Source of the DNA: Anaerolineae bacterium
GTDB lineage: Bacteria; Chloroflexota; Anaerolineae; J036; Brachytrichaceae
Assembly: GCA_947476335.1 (NCBI GenBank)
Contig: CANJQH010000004.1
Coordinates: 1-64,000 of the forward strand
Reading direction: 5' to 3'
DNA: 64,000 nucleotides
How positions within the stretch are numbered: the first letter of the stretch is position 1; each line of letters begins with the position of its first letter. Below, in pieces: positions 44,688-53,572 of this stretch. The notes beneath the pieces were generated by a model that ran no database searches, was not told where the DNA came from, and saw only the letters and a list, made by a program, of their open reading frames with translations. Position numbers and translations under genes: made by a program.

Positions 44688-45521
44688 ATGACCCAGGAAC
44701 TGAGGCAGGTCATCACCAATCGAATTCTTACGCTGCTGGCATTGATCGCCATGGCGCCGGCGTTATTGCTGGTGATCGATCTGCCTGTGCGCAATTATTC
44801 GATCGATATTCTTGGCGCGCCGTTGCCACTGCAGTTTGGCGTGGATACGCTGCTCATCACGCTTGTACCGGTGCTCACGATCGCCGGCGTTGACTGGGTG
44901 TTGCGCGAACATCCGGCAGTGCGGCGGGGTGATGTGGTGTATCTGTTCCCTTTTTGGATCGCACCTGGACTGGGAACGCTGGCATTGTGCCTGTTGCTCA
45001 CGCGTATTTCAACCTGGCCGCTGTGGATCGCTGCGCTGATCGTCGGTGTTGTTGTGATCGGCATTCTGATCAACGCCGAGTATGGTGCGTTGTCGTCCGA
45101 CCTTGCTGGTTACGCAAATTCGCGCTTGGCCGTATCTGGGCTGACCTATGTGATTGCGTATGTGTTGTTCGCGGTGATTTATGTGCAGCGCGAACGCACC
45201 GTCATTAGTGCGACGCTGATGGCCGTGACGACGTTTTTGATTTCGATCGAGCTGCTTGCGCCGCACAGAATCGGCCTTGGCAAAGCAGCGCTGAATGCTG
45301 CGTTGCTGGCGTTTCTGATTGCGCAGGCGACGTGGGCAATGAATTACTGGAACATCTCGACATGGAGCGCCGGCGTGTTGCTGCTGACGTGGTTGTACGT
45401 CGGCGTTGGTGTGTCGCAGGAATTCCATGAAGGCCAGCCCGCGCGCGGTGTGCTCGTTGAGTACGGCGTGGTCACAATGGTTGCGCTCGTCGTTGTGTGG
45501 CTTTTGGCAGGCAGCCGGTGA
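44688..45521 (+). CDS. Conserved integral membrane protein, unknown function
   Basis: 277 residues with about eight hydrophobic helices separated by short loops. It begins MTQELRQVITNRILTLLALI and ends in a helix VVTMVALVVVWLLAGSR. No catalytic motif was recognised. The start ATG 44688 is 13 nt after the dihydroorotase stop, suggesting co-transcription. The cytoplasmic loop VQRERTVIS and the loop VGVSQEFHEGQPARG are the only polar stretches. It is probably a lineage-specific membrane protein. Confidence 0.65.
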   Translation: MTQELRQVITNRILTLLALIAMAPALLLVIDLPVRNYSIDILGAPLPLQFGVDTLLITLVPVLTIAGVDWVLREHPAVRRGDVVYLFPFWIAPGLGTLALCLLLTRISTWPLWIAALIVGVVVIGILINAEYGALSSDLAGYANSRLAVSGLTYVIAYVLFAVIYVQRERTVISATLMAVTTFLISIELLAPHRIGLGKAALNAALLAFLIAQATWAMNYWNISTWSAGVLLLTWLYVGVGVSQEFHEGQPARGVLVEYGVVTMVALVVVWLLAGSR

Positions 45522-45594
45522 ATGAGTGGGTGTGCCTGCTCGGAGTCGGCATCGTGAAATGCCGACATAAAGTTGAGCGAGTGTGAATTTGCAG

Positions 45595-45639
45595 AACGGT
45601 TTTGCAAAGCTGTTTTGTAAAACCGTTTTGTAAAACCGT
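45595..45639. repeat. Tandem and inverted GTTTTGTAAAAC repeat
   Basis: GTTTTGTAAAACC-like units are repeated three times just upstream of the sulfite-oxidase-like gene. Each unit is itself palindromic, so the block could fold as a hairpin or serve as an operator array. Confidence 0.8.
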
Positions 45640-45650
45640 ATGAGGAGTCG

Positions 45651-46301
45651 ATGATGAATTTGTTTAATCCACGAAAAGATCGCGAGAAGGATTTGCAGGA
45701 GCAGGGGCGCATTCCACCCGGACAGGCGCTGACGGAAAAATTCCCTGTATTGCATTACGGATCGGTTCCGCGTTACGACCTGAACAGCTGGACCTTCAGC
45801 ATCAGTGGCGAGGTGCTTGAGCCGCGCACGTTCACGTGGGCAGAATTTCTTCAGCTGCCGATGCGTGAGATCACGATGGATATTCATTGCGTGACGCGCT
45901 GGAGCAAATTTGATACGGTGTGGAAGGGTGTGCATCTGCAGGACCTGATCGATCAGAAAATCGTGCAGCCCAAACCGAGTGCGAAATTTATTATTGAGCA
46001 CTGCGAATACGGATTCACGACGAACCTTGACATCAAGCATTTTCTGAAGCCGACGACGCTGATGGCGATTGAATACGATGGAAAACCACTCGATGCTGAT
46101 CACGGATATCCGCTGCGCGTTGTGGTGGGTGCGGTGAAGGAATCGGCACAGGATCCGGATACGCGTTATTTCTGGAAGGGTGGCAAATGGTTGCGCTCGC
46201 TGGAATTCACCAGCGTGGACCATCCGGGCTTCTGGGAACAAGCCGGGTATCACAACATTGCGCGTGTGTGGCCTGAAGAACGTTTCGAAGGGAGCTGGTA
46301 G
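45651..46301 (+). CDS. Sulfite oxidase-like molybdopterin oxidoreductase
   Basis: 216 residues of the sulfite oxidase / MsrP fold. TMDIHCVTRWSKFDTVWKG carries the molybdenum-ligating Cys (IHCVTRWS). GYPLRVVVGAVKES and YFWKGGKWLRSLEF follow. No signal peptide, so it is probably cytoplasmic, like the compact YuiH-type proteins; substrate unknown. Preceded by TGAGGAG ribosome site 8 nt before ATG 45651. The palindromic tandem repeat upstream could be regulatory. A MoaD-like protein is encoded 10 kb away. Confidence 0.88.
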   Translation: MMNLFNPRKDREKDLQEQGRIPPGQALTEKFPVLHYGSVPRYDLNSWTFSISGEVLEPRTFTWAEFLQLPMREITMDIHCVTRWSKFDTVWKGVHLQDLIDQKIVQPKPSAKFIIEHCEYGFTTNLDIKHFLKPTTLMAIEYDGKPLDADHGYPLRVVVGAVKESAQDPDTRYFWKGGKWLRSLEFTSVDHPGFWEQAGYHNIARVWPEERFEGSW

Positions 46302-46335
46302 GGCAGCCCGCGTTTTCTTAATTGGAGTAAATGTC

Positions 46336-47649
46336 GTGGCCTTCATCGAGTTCATCGTTGCAGGCACAGCGTTCGAGGATCGAGCGCTGTTTGCGGAGAT
46401 GTTGCGCCTTGGAGATGAGCTGTTGCTCGTGCGCGATCCGCACAATCCAAATGATGTCAGCGCAATTCAGTTGATCCTGCCGCCGAGCGATGTGGTTGGA
46501 CATGTGCCACGTCATATCGCCGTCGAACTTTCTTTTCTGCTCGATCGGATTATGGAGCAGCATCGTCCTGTTGCGTTTTATGCGCGCGTGTTCGAATTGC
46601 TCCGTGATCCGATTATTGGCGATTTTCGCATCAGCGTTACCGTTGATCTGCCAGACGACTGGGTGATTCATTTACGCAGCGTGGCACAAGATCATTATGG
46701 TGACGTACGCGCATATGTTCTTGAACAGACGGCGCGCGCGAGCTATGTCATGCTGCGCTGCAGCGCTGAGCAGATGCTCACGGCGCGTGATGTGTTGGTT
46801 GCCAACGGCTTTGTCGTCGATCGCAGTGGTTTCGCGAGCCGGCCTGCTTCCAATGGGCAGCGCTATGCGTGGTTCATTCGTGTTGGATCTCTCACGCAGT
46901 ATCGCTATGCCGACGTGCATGCGTTGTTGAAGCGTGCAGGGTTTTCCTGTGACGATGAAATTCATCAGCTTGAGCAGATGCGCGCTGAACAGCTGCGACA
47001 GGCGCAGGAATCGTTGTGGCAGGCGCGCCGTCTCGAACAGAACGCAAAAAGTCTGCGTGAGCAGCATGAGATGCAGCTGATCGAAAAAGAAGATCTCATC
47101 AAAGACCTGCGTTTTCAACTGGATCAGCTGCGGCCGACGCAGCCCGTTGCGGCCGCACCAGAACGGATGCGCGTCGATCGCATGTGGCTTGCTCGGTTGC
47201 TTGATTCGATCGCGGATTCGCTCAGGCCGGAGCAGATGCTTGATGTGATCGAAGGTCAGTACCCCGATCGGGTCGTTGTGCTTTCTTCGGCGCGCAGCTC
47301 CGCGCATGATTCGGAAAAGTTTCGCCATCGCCGCCGCTTGGCGATACTGTTGCTCAGCCTGGCCACTGACTACTGGTCTGCATTGCAAATGGGGCAGGGC
47401 GATGTCGAAGCGCGCAAAGTGTTCGGCGATGACTATGCGGCGCAGGAATCGGAGAAGGTTGAGAAGACGCCGCGACTGCGACGCAAGCGCACATTCACCT
47501 ATGAAGGCCGCACTCTTTATATGTCACAGCATCTGAAGATCGGCGTGAAGGACGGATCTGTTGAGACGATTCGCGTGCACTTTGCGTGGGATGAGCCAAG
47601 CCGCACGATTGTCATCGGTCACTGCGGCGTGCATTTGCCGATTGATTAA
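46336..47649 (+). CDS. HIRAN-domain coiled-coil protein of unknown function
   Basis: About 437 residues. Residues 1-75 look like a HIRAN domain (IVAGTAFEDRALF, LVRDPHNPNDVSAIQL, VGHVPRHIAVELS), known to bind DNA ends or stalled forks in SNF2 helicases and as a stand-alone module. A Gln/Glu-rich coiled coil spans about 205-275. The C-terminal region ends with a conserved-looking block: FTYEGRTLYMSQHLKIGVKD then TIRVHFAWDE and IVIGHCGVHLPID, with paired His and Cys that could bind metal. I recognise no enzyme. GTG 46336 is chosen on the GGAG 8 nt upstream. It precedes mutS2 by 31 nt. Confidence 0.65.
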   Translation: MAFIEFIVAGTAFEDRALFAEMLRLGDELLLVRDPHNPNDVSAIQLILPPSDVVGHVPRHIAVELSFLLDRIMEQHRPVAFYARVFELLRDPIIGDFRISVTVDLPDDWVIHLRSVAQDHYGDVRAYVLEQTARASYVMLRCSAEQMLTARDVLVANGFVVDRSGFASRPASNGQRYAWFIRVGSLTQYRYADVHALLKRAGFSCDDEIHQLEQMRAEQLRQAQESLWQARRLEQNAKSLREQHEMQLIEKEDLIKDLRFQLDQLRPTQPVAAAPERMRVDRMWLARLLDSIADSLRPEQMLDVIEGQYPDRVVVLSSARSSAHDSEKFRHRRRLAILLLSLATDYWSALQMGQGDVEARKVFGDDYAAQESEKVEKTPRLRRKRTFTYEGRTLYMSQHLKIGVKDGSVETIRVHFAWDEPSRTIVIGHCGVHLPID

Positions 47650-47680
47650 TTGATTAAACGGCCGCGCTAGAATCTTCGTC

Positions 47681-50035
47681 GTGATCGCGAAGCATCTCAC
47701 CACACTCGAGCTGCCGAAAATATTGGACCGGCTGGCAAAATACTGTGCATTCTCTGCGAGCGATGTGCTTGCGCGTGAACTGCAGCCCGCTCATTTACCT
47801 TCTGAAGTGCTGCGTCGTCAGGCGGAGACGACGCAGGCGCGCGATGCCCTGGAGAAGCTCGACTCGCTCAGCATTGGTGGTTCACACGACGTGCGCGAGG
47901 CTGTGCAGCGGGCGGCGCACGCCGGTGTGCTCGAACCGCGTCAGCTGCTCGATATTCGCGATACGCTCAATGCTGGTCGCAATCTGCAGCGCACGCTGTC
48001 GCGTCACGCAGCGTTGTATCCGCAGCTCACTGCGCTGACCAGCCTGATCGAATCGTGCGGCACGCTGGTCACCGAAATCAGCCGCTGCATCGACGATGGG
48101 GGGGAAGTGCGCGACAGCGCATCGCCGGAGCTGGCTGCGATTCGCCGCGAAGTGCGCATCGTGCACGAGCGGCTGCTCAACAAGCTCAATCGTCTCGTCG
48201 CCAATGGCGACATCGCGCCGTATCTGCAGGAAGCGATTGTCACGCAGCGCGGCGGTCGCTACGTCATTCCAATCAAGTCTGATTTCAAGGGGCGCATTCC
48301 AGGCCTGATTCACGATCAGAGCTCCAGCGGCATGACGCTGTTCATTGAGCCGTTGGCAACGCTCGAGGACAACAACCGCTGGCGTGAATTGCAGATGGCC
48401 GAAGAACGTGAAGTGCACCGCGTGCTCGTCGCCGTTTCGGTTTCTGTTGGCGCCGAAGCCGACGCGATCATGCGTTCGGTCGATGCCATCGCGCGTTTCG
48501 ATCTTGCGCTGGCGAAGGCGAAGTATGCGCACGCCACGCGCTGTGTCGCGCCGCAGATTGTCGGTAGCAAACGGGAAGAGCACACGCTCTCGCTTGTGCA
48601 GGCGCGCCATCCGCTGTTGAATCCTGAAACCGTCGTGCCGATCGATGTGTCGTTTGATGAACAGGTGCGCATCGTCGTCATCACCGGTCCGAACACCGGC
48701 GGAAAAACCGTCGCACTAAAGACCATCGGTCTGCTCGCTGCAATGGCGCAATGCGGACTGCATCTGCCGTGTGAGCAGGCGGTGATGCCGGTCTTCGATC
48801 GCATCTACGCCGATATCGGCGACGAGCAGTCGATCGAGCAGAGTTTGTCCACATACAGCTCGCACCTGACGAATCTGCGTTCGTTCCTCGATAAAGTGGA
48901 TGCGCAGTCGCTGGTGCTGCTTGACGAGCTCGGCGCCGGCACAGACCCGACTGAAGGTGCGGCGATCGCGCGGGCGATTCTGGAGTTTCTGCTGCGCACG
49001 GATGCGCTGTGCGTGGTGGCGACGCACTATCCTGAATTGAAGGCGTGGGCGTCGCTGACGAAGGGAGCACAAAACGCCAATGTTGCGTTCGATTACGAAA
49101 CGCTGCGGCCGTTGTATCGGTTGAGCATGGGGTTGCCTGGCCGCAGCAACGCGTTCGCCATTGCGCAGCGCCTGGGAATGCCTGAGTCGATTCTCGAAAC
49201 TGCGCGCGGCTATATGGATTCGAACACTGCGCGTGCCGAGGATATGCTTGCGGAAATTGCGCGGCTGCAGGATCAATCTGCGGAGGCGCGCGTGGCTGCG
49301 CGCCAGGCGCAGCGCGATGCCGAAGCCGATGCTGAGCGCATTCGCACGCGGCTCAACTCAATTGAGGATGAACGTCGGGTGCTGTTGCAGGATGCGCGCG
49401 AGGCTGCTGCGCGTGAAGTTGAATTGCTGCGCGCTGAAGTGCGCAAGCTGCGTTCGCGCGTCGTCGCTGCGGGCGGCACGCTTGAAGAAGTGAAGAGCAT
49501 CGAGGCTGCTGTCGAATCTGTGCGCGAGATGCAGGAGATTGTGATCGCACCGCCGCCGAAGATGGAGCCGCAGCGCAAACGGCCGATTCAGGTTGGCGAC
49601 ACAGTGCGGGTGCGTTCGCTGAACAGTGATGCCGAAGTTGGTGCCATCATCGGTGGTGAGGCGGATGTGCAGATCGGGCGTATGCGCATGCGCGTGCGAA
49701 TTGCAGATCTGGAGCGCGTGCGTGCGAAGAAACGTGAGGACGAAATCGAAGATGATGAGAAGCCAAAGGCGGCGGAGCGTGCGCCTTCACCCGGCATGGA
49801 GCTCGACATTCGGGGCACGACGGTGGAGGAGGGCGTTTCAGAACTTGAGGAATATCTCGATCGCGCGTCGCGCGCCGGCTTGCCGTTCGTGCGCATCATT
49901 CATGGCAAAGGGACTGGCGTTCTGCGCAGGGCCGTGCGCGAGGCGATCAAGCGCAACTCTGTGACATCGTCGTTCGAAAGCGGGCGCGAGGGCGAGGGTG
50001 GCGATGGTGTGACCGTCGTCAAACTGCAGGCGTAA
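47681..50035 (+). CDS. mutS2: Endonuclease MutS2
   Basis: 784 residues. The MutS core and clamp helices cover 1-300. The ATPase domain has Walker A TGPNTGGKTVALKTIG, LLDELGAGTDPTEGAAIA (Walker B and D-loop) and VVATHYPELKAWA. A long charged coiled coil follows (about 500-620). The C-terminal Smr nuclease domain contains LDIRGTTVEEG and HGKGTGVLRRAV. MutS2 proteins resolve or suppress recombination intermediates and can act in ribosome rescue. The start is GTG 47681. It follows the HIRAN protein closely, a possible DNA-processing pair (inference). Confidence 0.95.
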   Translation: MIAKHLTTLELPKILDRLAKYCAFSASDVLARELQPAHLPSEVLRRQAETTQARDALEKLDSLSIGGSHDVREAVQRAAHAGVLEPRQLLDIRDTLNAGRNLQRTLSRHAALYPQLTALTSLIESCGTLVTEISRCIDDGGEVRDSASPELAAIRREVRIVHERLLNKLNRLVANGDIAPYLQEAIVTQRGGRYVIPIKSDFKGRIPGLIHDQSSSGMTLFIEPLATLEDNNRWRELQMAEEREVHRVLVAVSVSVGAEADAIMRSVDAIARFDLALAKAKYAHATRCVAPQIVGSKREEHTLSLVQARHPLLNPETVVPIDVSFDEQVRIVVITGPNTGGKTVALKTIGLLAAMAQCGLHLPCEQAVMPVFDRIYADIGDEQSIEQSLSTYSSHLTNLRSFLDKVDAQSLVLLDELGAGTDPTEGAAIARAILEFLLRTDALCVVATHYPELKAWASLTKGAQNANVAFDYETLRPLYRLSMGLPGRSNAFAIAQRLGMPESILETARGYMDSNTARAEDMLAEIARLQDQSAEARVAARQAQRDAEADAERIRTRLNSIEDERRVLLQDAREAAAREVELLRAEVRKLRSRVVAAGGTLEEVKSIEAAVESVREMQEIVIAPPPKMEPQRKRPIQVGDTVRVRSLNSDAEVGAIIGGEADVQIGRMRMRVRIADLERVRAKKREDEIEDDEKPKAAERAPSPGMELDIRGTTVEEGVSELEEYLDRASRAGLPFVRIIHGKGTGVLRRAVREAIKRNSVTSSFESGREGEGGDGVTVVKLQA

Positions 50036-50050
50036 CGCCGAACTGCTGCC

Positions 50051-50452
50051 ATGGCAAAATCAGCAAAGAAGCCGCAGCCGGCGACAAATGACACGCCGGC
50101 TGAATACGGCGGCGCGAAAAAGATGGCGGTGGCGAGCGTTGTGGTTGAAGAGAGCTGGTTCTGGGTCAGTGCGTTGTATAAGTCGGTGCCCGTCGGAAAA
50201 TCAGAATTGGCGGCGCGGCGGCGCAATTTGTGGGAACGGCGCGTGTTCGTGATTCGTGTGCTTCGTGGCGATGAGCGGCGAGTGGCGCGGCGTGTGGCGA
50301 AGCAGCACGAAAAAAAATACGTCACGCCGAAGGGTGAGAACGCAGTGTGGCGCTTGCAGGAAATCGAAGCGTACGCGGAATTATTTGATCAGAAAATCGA
50401 AAGCGGCACCGAGGTGTACTGGAATTTTTTTGTCAAAGTCGATCCTGAATAG
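50051..50452 (+). CDS. DUF4288-like protein
   Basis: 133 residues. After a Lys/Pro-rich leader, WFWVSALYKSVPVG, WERRVFVIRVLRGDERRVARR and EIEAYAELFDQKIESGTEVYW match the pattern of DUF4288 proteins (usually about 100 residues: WYSVxLLF...YEExIILVxA...LDxFELFDExxxxGTEVYS). No biochemical function is known for the family. It lies 15 nt after mutS2 and may be co-transcribed. Confidence 0.65.
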   Translation: MAKSAKKPQPATNDTPAEYGGAKKMAVASVVVEESWFWVSALYKSVPVGKSELAARRRNLWERRVFVIRVLRGDERRVARRVAKQHEKKYVTPKGENAVWRLQEIEAYAELFDQKIESGTEVYWNFFVKVDPE

Positions 50453-50536
50453 CCGCAACAACGTAGTCCCAAGCGAGTAATTTTTGCAGCACGGTAGAAA
50501 ATTGGCTGGCGTGAGCAGACACAAATTTATTTGGTA

Positions 50537-50739
50537 GTAACTACTCAGGCCCAAATCAGTATTTCCCGCTAAATACGCTATTCTCTCCCCCTTCGGGGGA
50601 GAGAATAGCGTATTTAGCGTTGGAAAATGGCTAAGTTCCTGTCCATAAGTTTTGTCCGGCAGATTCGCCTCCCCCGCTTTGCGGGGGAGGCGAATCTGCC
50701 GCCAGAACTTTTGGCGACTCACTTAGCCTGAGTAGTTAC
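50537..50739 (-). repeat. MITE family A, copy A10, interrupted by MITE B4
   Basis: Reverse-oriented A element with a perfect 8-bp duplication ATTTGGTA at 50529-50536 and 50740-50747. Its sequence resumes exactly after B4: GGAAAATGGC, then TA-B4-TA, then GCCTGAGTAGTTAC. The right duplication includes the A of the AI-2E gene start codon. Confidence 0.96.
50631..50726 (-). repeat. MITE family B, copy B4, nested in A10
   Basis: A 96-bp unit in reverse orientation. Removing it with one TA leaves AATGGC-TA-GCCTGAG, which differs from the family A consensus (AATGGC-TG-GCCTGAG) by one base. This is direct evidence for insertion at TA with TA duplication. Confidence 0.96.
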
Positions 50740-50746
50740 ATTTGGT

Positions 50747-51922
50747 ATGAATACACATTCGAAACTGGTTCGTTTACTGCAGGTCCTTGCGATTGTCGCG
50801 CTGGTGATTTTTATCGCCGAGCGTTTGTGGTTGCTTGGTACTGCGCTGGGCAGCATCATTTCGATGATCGCCGTGTCGTGGCTGCTTGGCCTCATCGTGC
50901 GCCCGTCGATTGAATATTTGCGCGGCGGCCTGATTCCACGTTTCGTGCTGCGCTGGGCGGGGCGGCGCTACGGCGAATCTGTGCAGCAGCGCCTTGGTCG
51001 GCTGCGCCTGCCCTTTGGCGTTGCTGTGGCCATTGTGTACTTGCTGCTGCTCGTTGTGATCGTCGGCGGCTTGTGGTACGCGACTGCGTCGATTCTGCCG
51101 CAGGCAATCGATCTGGTGCGGCGCCTGCCGGAGATTGGTGCGGATTTGCCGCGGGTGTTGGCGGAAGCATGGCAGTCGATTGCGCCGCGCATCGGAGTGT
51201 ATCCGGACTCGATCGCCGTCAATCAGCTGATATCGCCGCAGGATCTTTCTACGCGCGCGGCTGAGGTTGCAGGCTGGCTCGCGACGCAGGCGGTAAATTT
51301 GGCCGCTGTCACTGCGGGCGCGCTCGGCCAGGTTTTTCTCGTGTTGATCCTGAGCTTGTATGTGGTCGCCGAAGATCGGTTGATCGACGGTCAGTTTTAT
51401 ACACTGCTGCCGAGCCACTGGCACGAAGTCATGCGCCAGATGACGAGCAGCATCAATCGTTCATTCAAGAGCTATTTGCGCACGCAGATGATTTCCGCTC
51501 TGCTGCACGGGGCTGCGGCGCTGATCGTATTCATGATTTTCAGGCTGAACTTCGGCGTCGTCGTGGCGCTATTGTTCGCGGTGTTGTCTGTGGTGCCGCT
51601 GGTTGGCATCCCGGCTGCGATCCTGATCGCTGGCGTGGTGACGTTGCTTAGCGCGCCGGACGCGGTGATTCCCGTCGTCGTGATTCTGCTTGTGATCGAC
51701 CAGATCATTGCGTATGGGGTTGTGCCAAAGCTGATGACGAGCTCGACTGGCGTGCCGAGCCTGATCGCGATGTTGTCGTTGTTTGTTGGTGTACAGCTGC
51801 TCGGATTCTGGGGATTGGTGTTCAGCGTGCCAATCGTCGGTTCGGTCTACTCGATTCTGTTCGACATTCTGCTGCCATGGCGGCGGCGTGAGGAAAATGC
51901 GGCGAATCAGGCACCGTCGTAG
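50747..51922 (+). CDS. AI-2E family transporter (PF01594)
   Basis: 391 residues, about eight hydrophobic helices with a large soluble loop between helices 3 and 4 (ASILPQAIDLVRRLPEIGADLP). LFAVLSVVPLVGIPAAIL and GVVPKLMTSSTGVPSLIAMLSLFVGVQLLGFWG are the family's conserved C-terminal blocks. Proteins of this family export AI-2 or act as Na+/H+ antiporters or permeases for other substrates; the substrate here is unknown. Its start codon overlaps the target duplication of MITE A10, so its leader was displaced by the element. The 3' end overlaps the convergent phosphatase gene by 16 bp. Confidence 0.87.
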   Translation: MNTHSKLVRLLQVLAIVALVIFIAERLWLLGTALGSIISMIAVSWLLGLIVRPSIEYLRGGLIPRFVLRWAGRRYGESVQQRLGRLRLPFGVAVAIVYLLLLVVIVGGLWYATASILPQAIDLVRRLPEIGADLPRVLAEAWQSIAPRIGVYPDSIAVNQLISPQDLSTRAAEVAGWLATQAVNLAAVTAGALGQVFLVLILSLYVVAEDRLIDGQFYTLLPSHWHEVMRQMTSSINRSFKSYLRTQMISALLHGAAALIVFMIFRLNFGVVVALLFAVLSVVPLVGIPAAILIAGVVTLLSAPDAVIPVVVILLVIDQIIAYGVVPKLMTSSTGVPSLIAMLSLFVGVQLLGFWGLVFSVPIVGSVYSILFDILLPWRRREENAANQAPS

Positions 51923-52584
51923 GGCACGCGATTGACGTGCATCACCTGCGGTTTGTGCGTTGGTTCGGCTGGATTAAGCAGCAGCGTGCTGATCGATGCG
52001 GGCGCGATGCCGAGGCGCTGGAAGAAGTCGAACGGCATGCCGAGGTAATGCGCGAGCGCGGCCTTGATCGGGTCGGCGTGCATGACGATGGCAACGACCT
52101 GCGGGCGGCGCGTCGGATGGGCATTGGGCTCGGCCACCGGCGTTTCGATGTCGGGGTGTGCAAGGGCAATGGCGTCAATTTGCCCGACGACGCGGCGCTG
52201 CATGTCGAGCATGGCTTCGCCTTCAGGGAAGACCGCGGCGCTCGGCGTTTCCACCACGACTTTCCACAGGTCTTTTGTGGCGACGTCTTCGGCGACGTCT
52301 TTGATGGTGCGGCCGGTGAATGTGCCGTTGTCGATGTCGGCGAGATTCGGCCGAATGTGCACGGGCAGGGCGTGTGACGCGGCGACGCGCCACGCAGTTT
52401 CGATCGCGCGCTCAAGCTGGCTGGCGTAGACGGCGTCCATTTTTTTGGAAGCGAGCGCGCTGCGCAGAGCTTCGGCCTGATGGCGGCCCTCTTCGTTCAG
52501 ATGGATGTTCGGTGTGCGGCCCGGCAGACGGCCGGTTTTCACGAAGTCGTTCGTCGCGTGACGGATCAGCAGAAGTACGGCCAT
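51907..52584 (-). CDS. Histidine phosphatase family protein
   Basis: 225 residues. LLIRHATNDFVKTGRLPGR is the RHG-type catalytic motif (RHAT, phosphohistidine). LNEEGRHQAEALRSAL and the second His in VAIVMHADPIKAALAHYLG complete the phosphoglycerate-mutase-like active site. In Actinobacteria and Chloroflexota, related phosphatases (MSMEG_4193-type) are encoded next to DUF3090; here DUF3090 is 11 kb away. ATG 52584 is chosen over 52620 because the conserved strand begins there. It is followed upstream on the same strand by RNase Z. Confidence 0.85.
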   Translation of the reverse strand: MAVLLLIRHATNDFVKTGRLPGRTPNIHLNEEGRHQAEALRSALASKKMDAVYASQLERAIETAWRVAASHALPVHIRPNLADIDNGTFTGRTIKDVAEDVATKDLWKVVVETPSAAVFPEGEAMLDMQRRVVGQIDAIALAHPDIETPVAEPNAHPTRRPQVVAIVMHADPIKAALAHYLGMPFDFFQRLGIAPASISTLLLNPAEPTHKPQVMHVNRVPYDGA

Positions 52585-52616
52585 GGACGGAGAGCATACA
52601 CCGCACTCGGCACTCT

Positions 52617-53534
52617 TCATTCCCCCTTCACCTTGAAGGCATCGAAGTCGCGTGCGATGACGCTGTTGGGAAAGATGGCGCGCGCTTCGTCTTCGAGATC
52701 GCGCTCGCGGTGGCGGCCGCTGATGTGGTTGAGGATGAGCTGCTTCACGCCGGCATCGCGAGCGAGGCGCGCTGCCTGGCCGGCGCTGAGGTGTCCGTGT
52801 TCGCGGGCCATGTCGCCGTCGGTGTCGGAATATGTGGCTTCGGTGACAAGCGCAGTGGCATTTTCGACGATGGGTAGGATGCTGACAGTCTCACCGATGT
52901 CGCCGGTCATTACCAGCCGTGCGCCCTGGCGCAGTTCGCCGAGCACGTCACTTGGCTGTACGACGCGGCCATCGACGAGCGTGATGGCCTGACCTTGCAC
53001 CAGTGAACGGCGTTCTGGGCCCGGCGGCACGCCGAGCGCAGTGGCTTTGTCGTTGAGAAACGGCCGCCGCGAATGTTCCTGGAAAGCGAAGCCGTAGCAG
53101 TCCGGCCCGCGATGGCGAACGGGGAAAGCCAGCACATCGAAGTCGTCGCCTTCCAGAATGACACCGGGCTTGAGTTCGACGAAGTCGATGCGAATCGGCG
53201 GGCGTCCGCCGCGAAAAACCACGCGGTAGATCAGGTCTTCGACCTTATCGAGCGTGCTCTTGCCGCCATAGATTGAAACGCCGTCCAGCGTCTCCCACTG
53301 CCCAAGCGTGCTGAGCATGCCGCCCAGGCCCAGCAGGTGATCGAGATGCGGGTGCGTCAGCAGGATGTGTTCCAGCCGGCGAAAGCCGAGGCCGCTGGCG
53401 AGCAGCTGCCGTTGTGTGCCTTCACCGCAGTCGATCATGAAGCGGTACTCGCCGTGGGAGACGATGGCCGAGCTGAGTCCGCGCCGGGGCAGCGGCGCCG
53501 ATGCGGCGGTTCCGAGGAAGGTAAGTTCGAACAT
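52617..53534 (-). CDS. rnz: Ribonuclease Z
   Basis: 305 residues, metallo-beta-lactamase fold. It starts MFELTFLGTAASAPLPRRG. The metal motif is LTHPHLDHLLGLGG (HxHxDH). MIDCGEGTQRQL and the C-terminal EHGHLSAGQAARLARD are specific for RNase Z. It trims tRNA 3' ends where CCA is not encoded, which fits the CCA-less tRNA-His in this window. ATG 53534 is the likely start; the frame is open to 53576. Confidence 0.93.
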   Translation of the reverse strand: MFELTFLGTAASAPLPRRGLSSAIVSHGEYRFMIDCGEGTQRQLLASGLGFRRLEHILLTHPHLDHLLGLGGMLSTLGQWETLDGVSIYGGKSTLDKVEDLIYRVVFRGGRPPIRIDFVELKPGVILEGDDFDVLAFPVRHRGPDCYGFAFQEHSRRPFLNDKATALGVPPGPERRSLVQGQAITLVDGRVVQPSDVLGELRQGARLVMTGDIGETVSILPIVENATALVTEATYSDTDGDMAREHGHLSAGQAARLARDAGVKQLILNHISGRHRERDLEDEARAIFPNSVIARDFDAFKVKGE

Positions 53535-53572
53535 GGGGGAGGATAGTTCCGAGTTCCGATTGCCGAGTGCCA

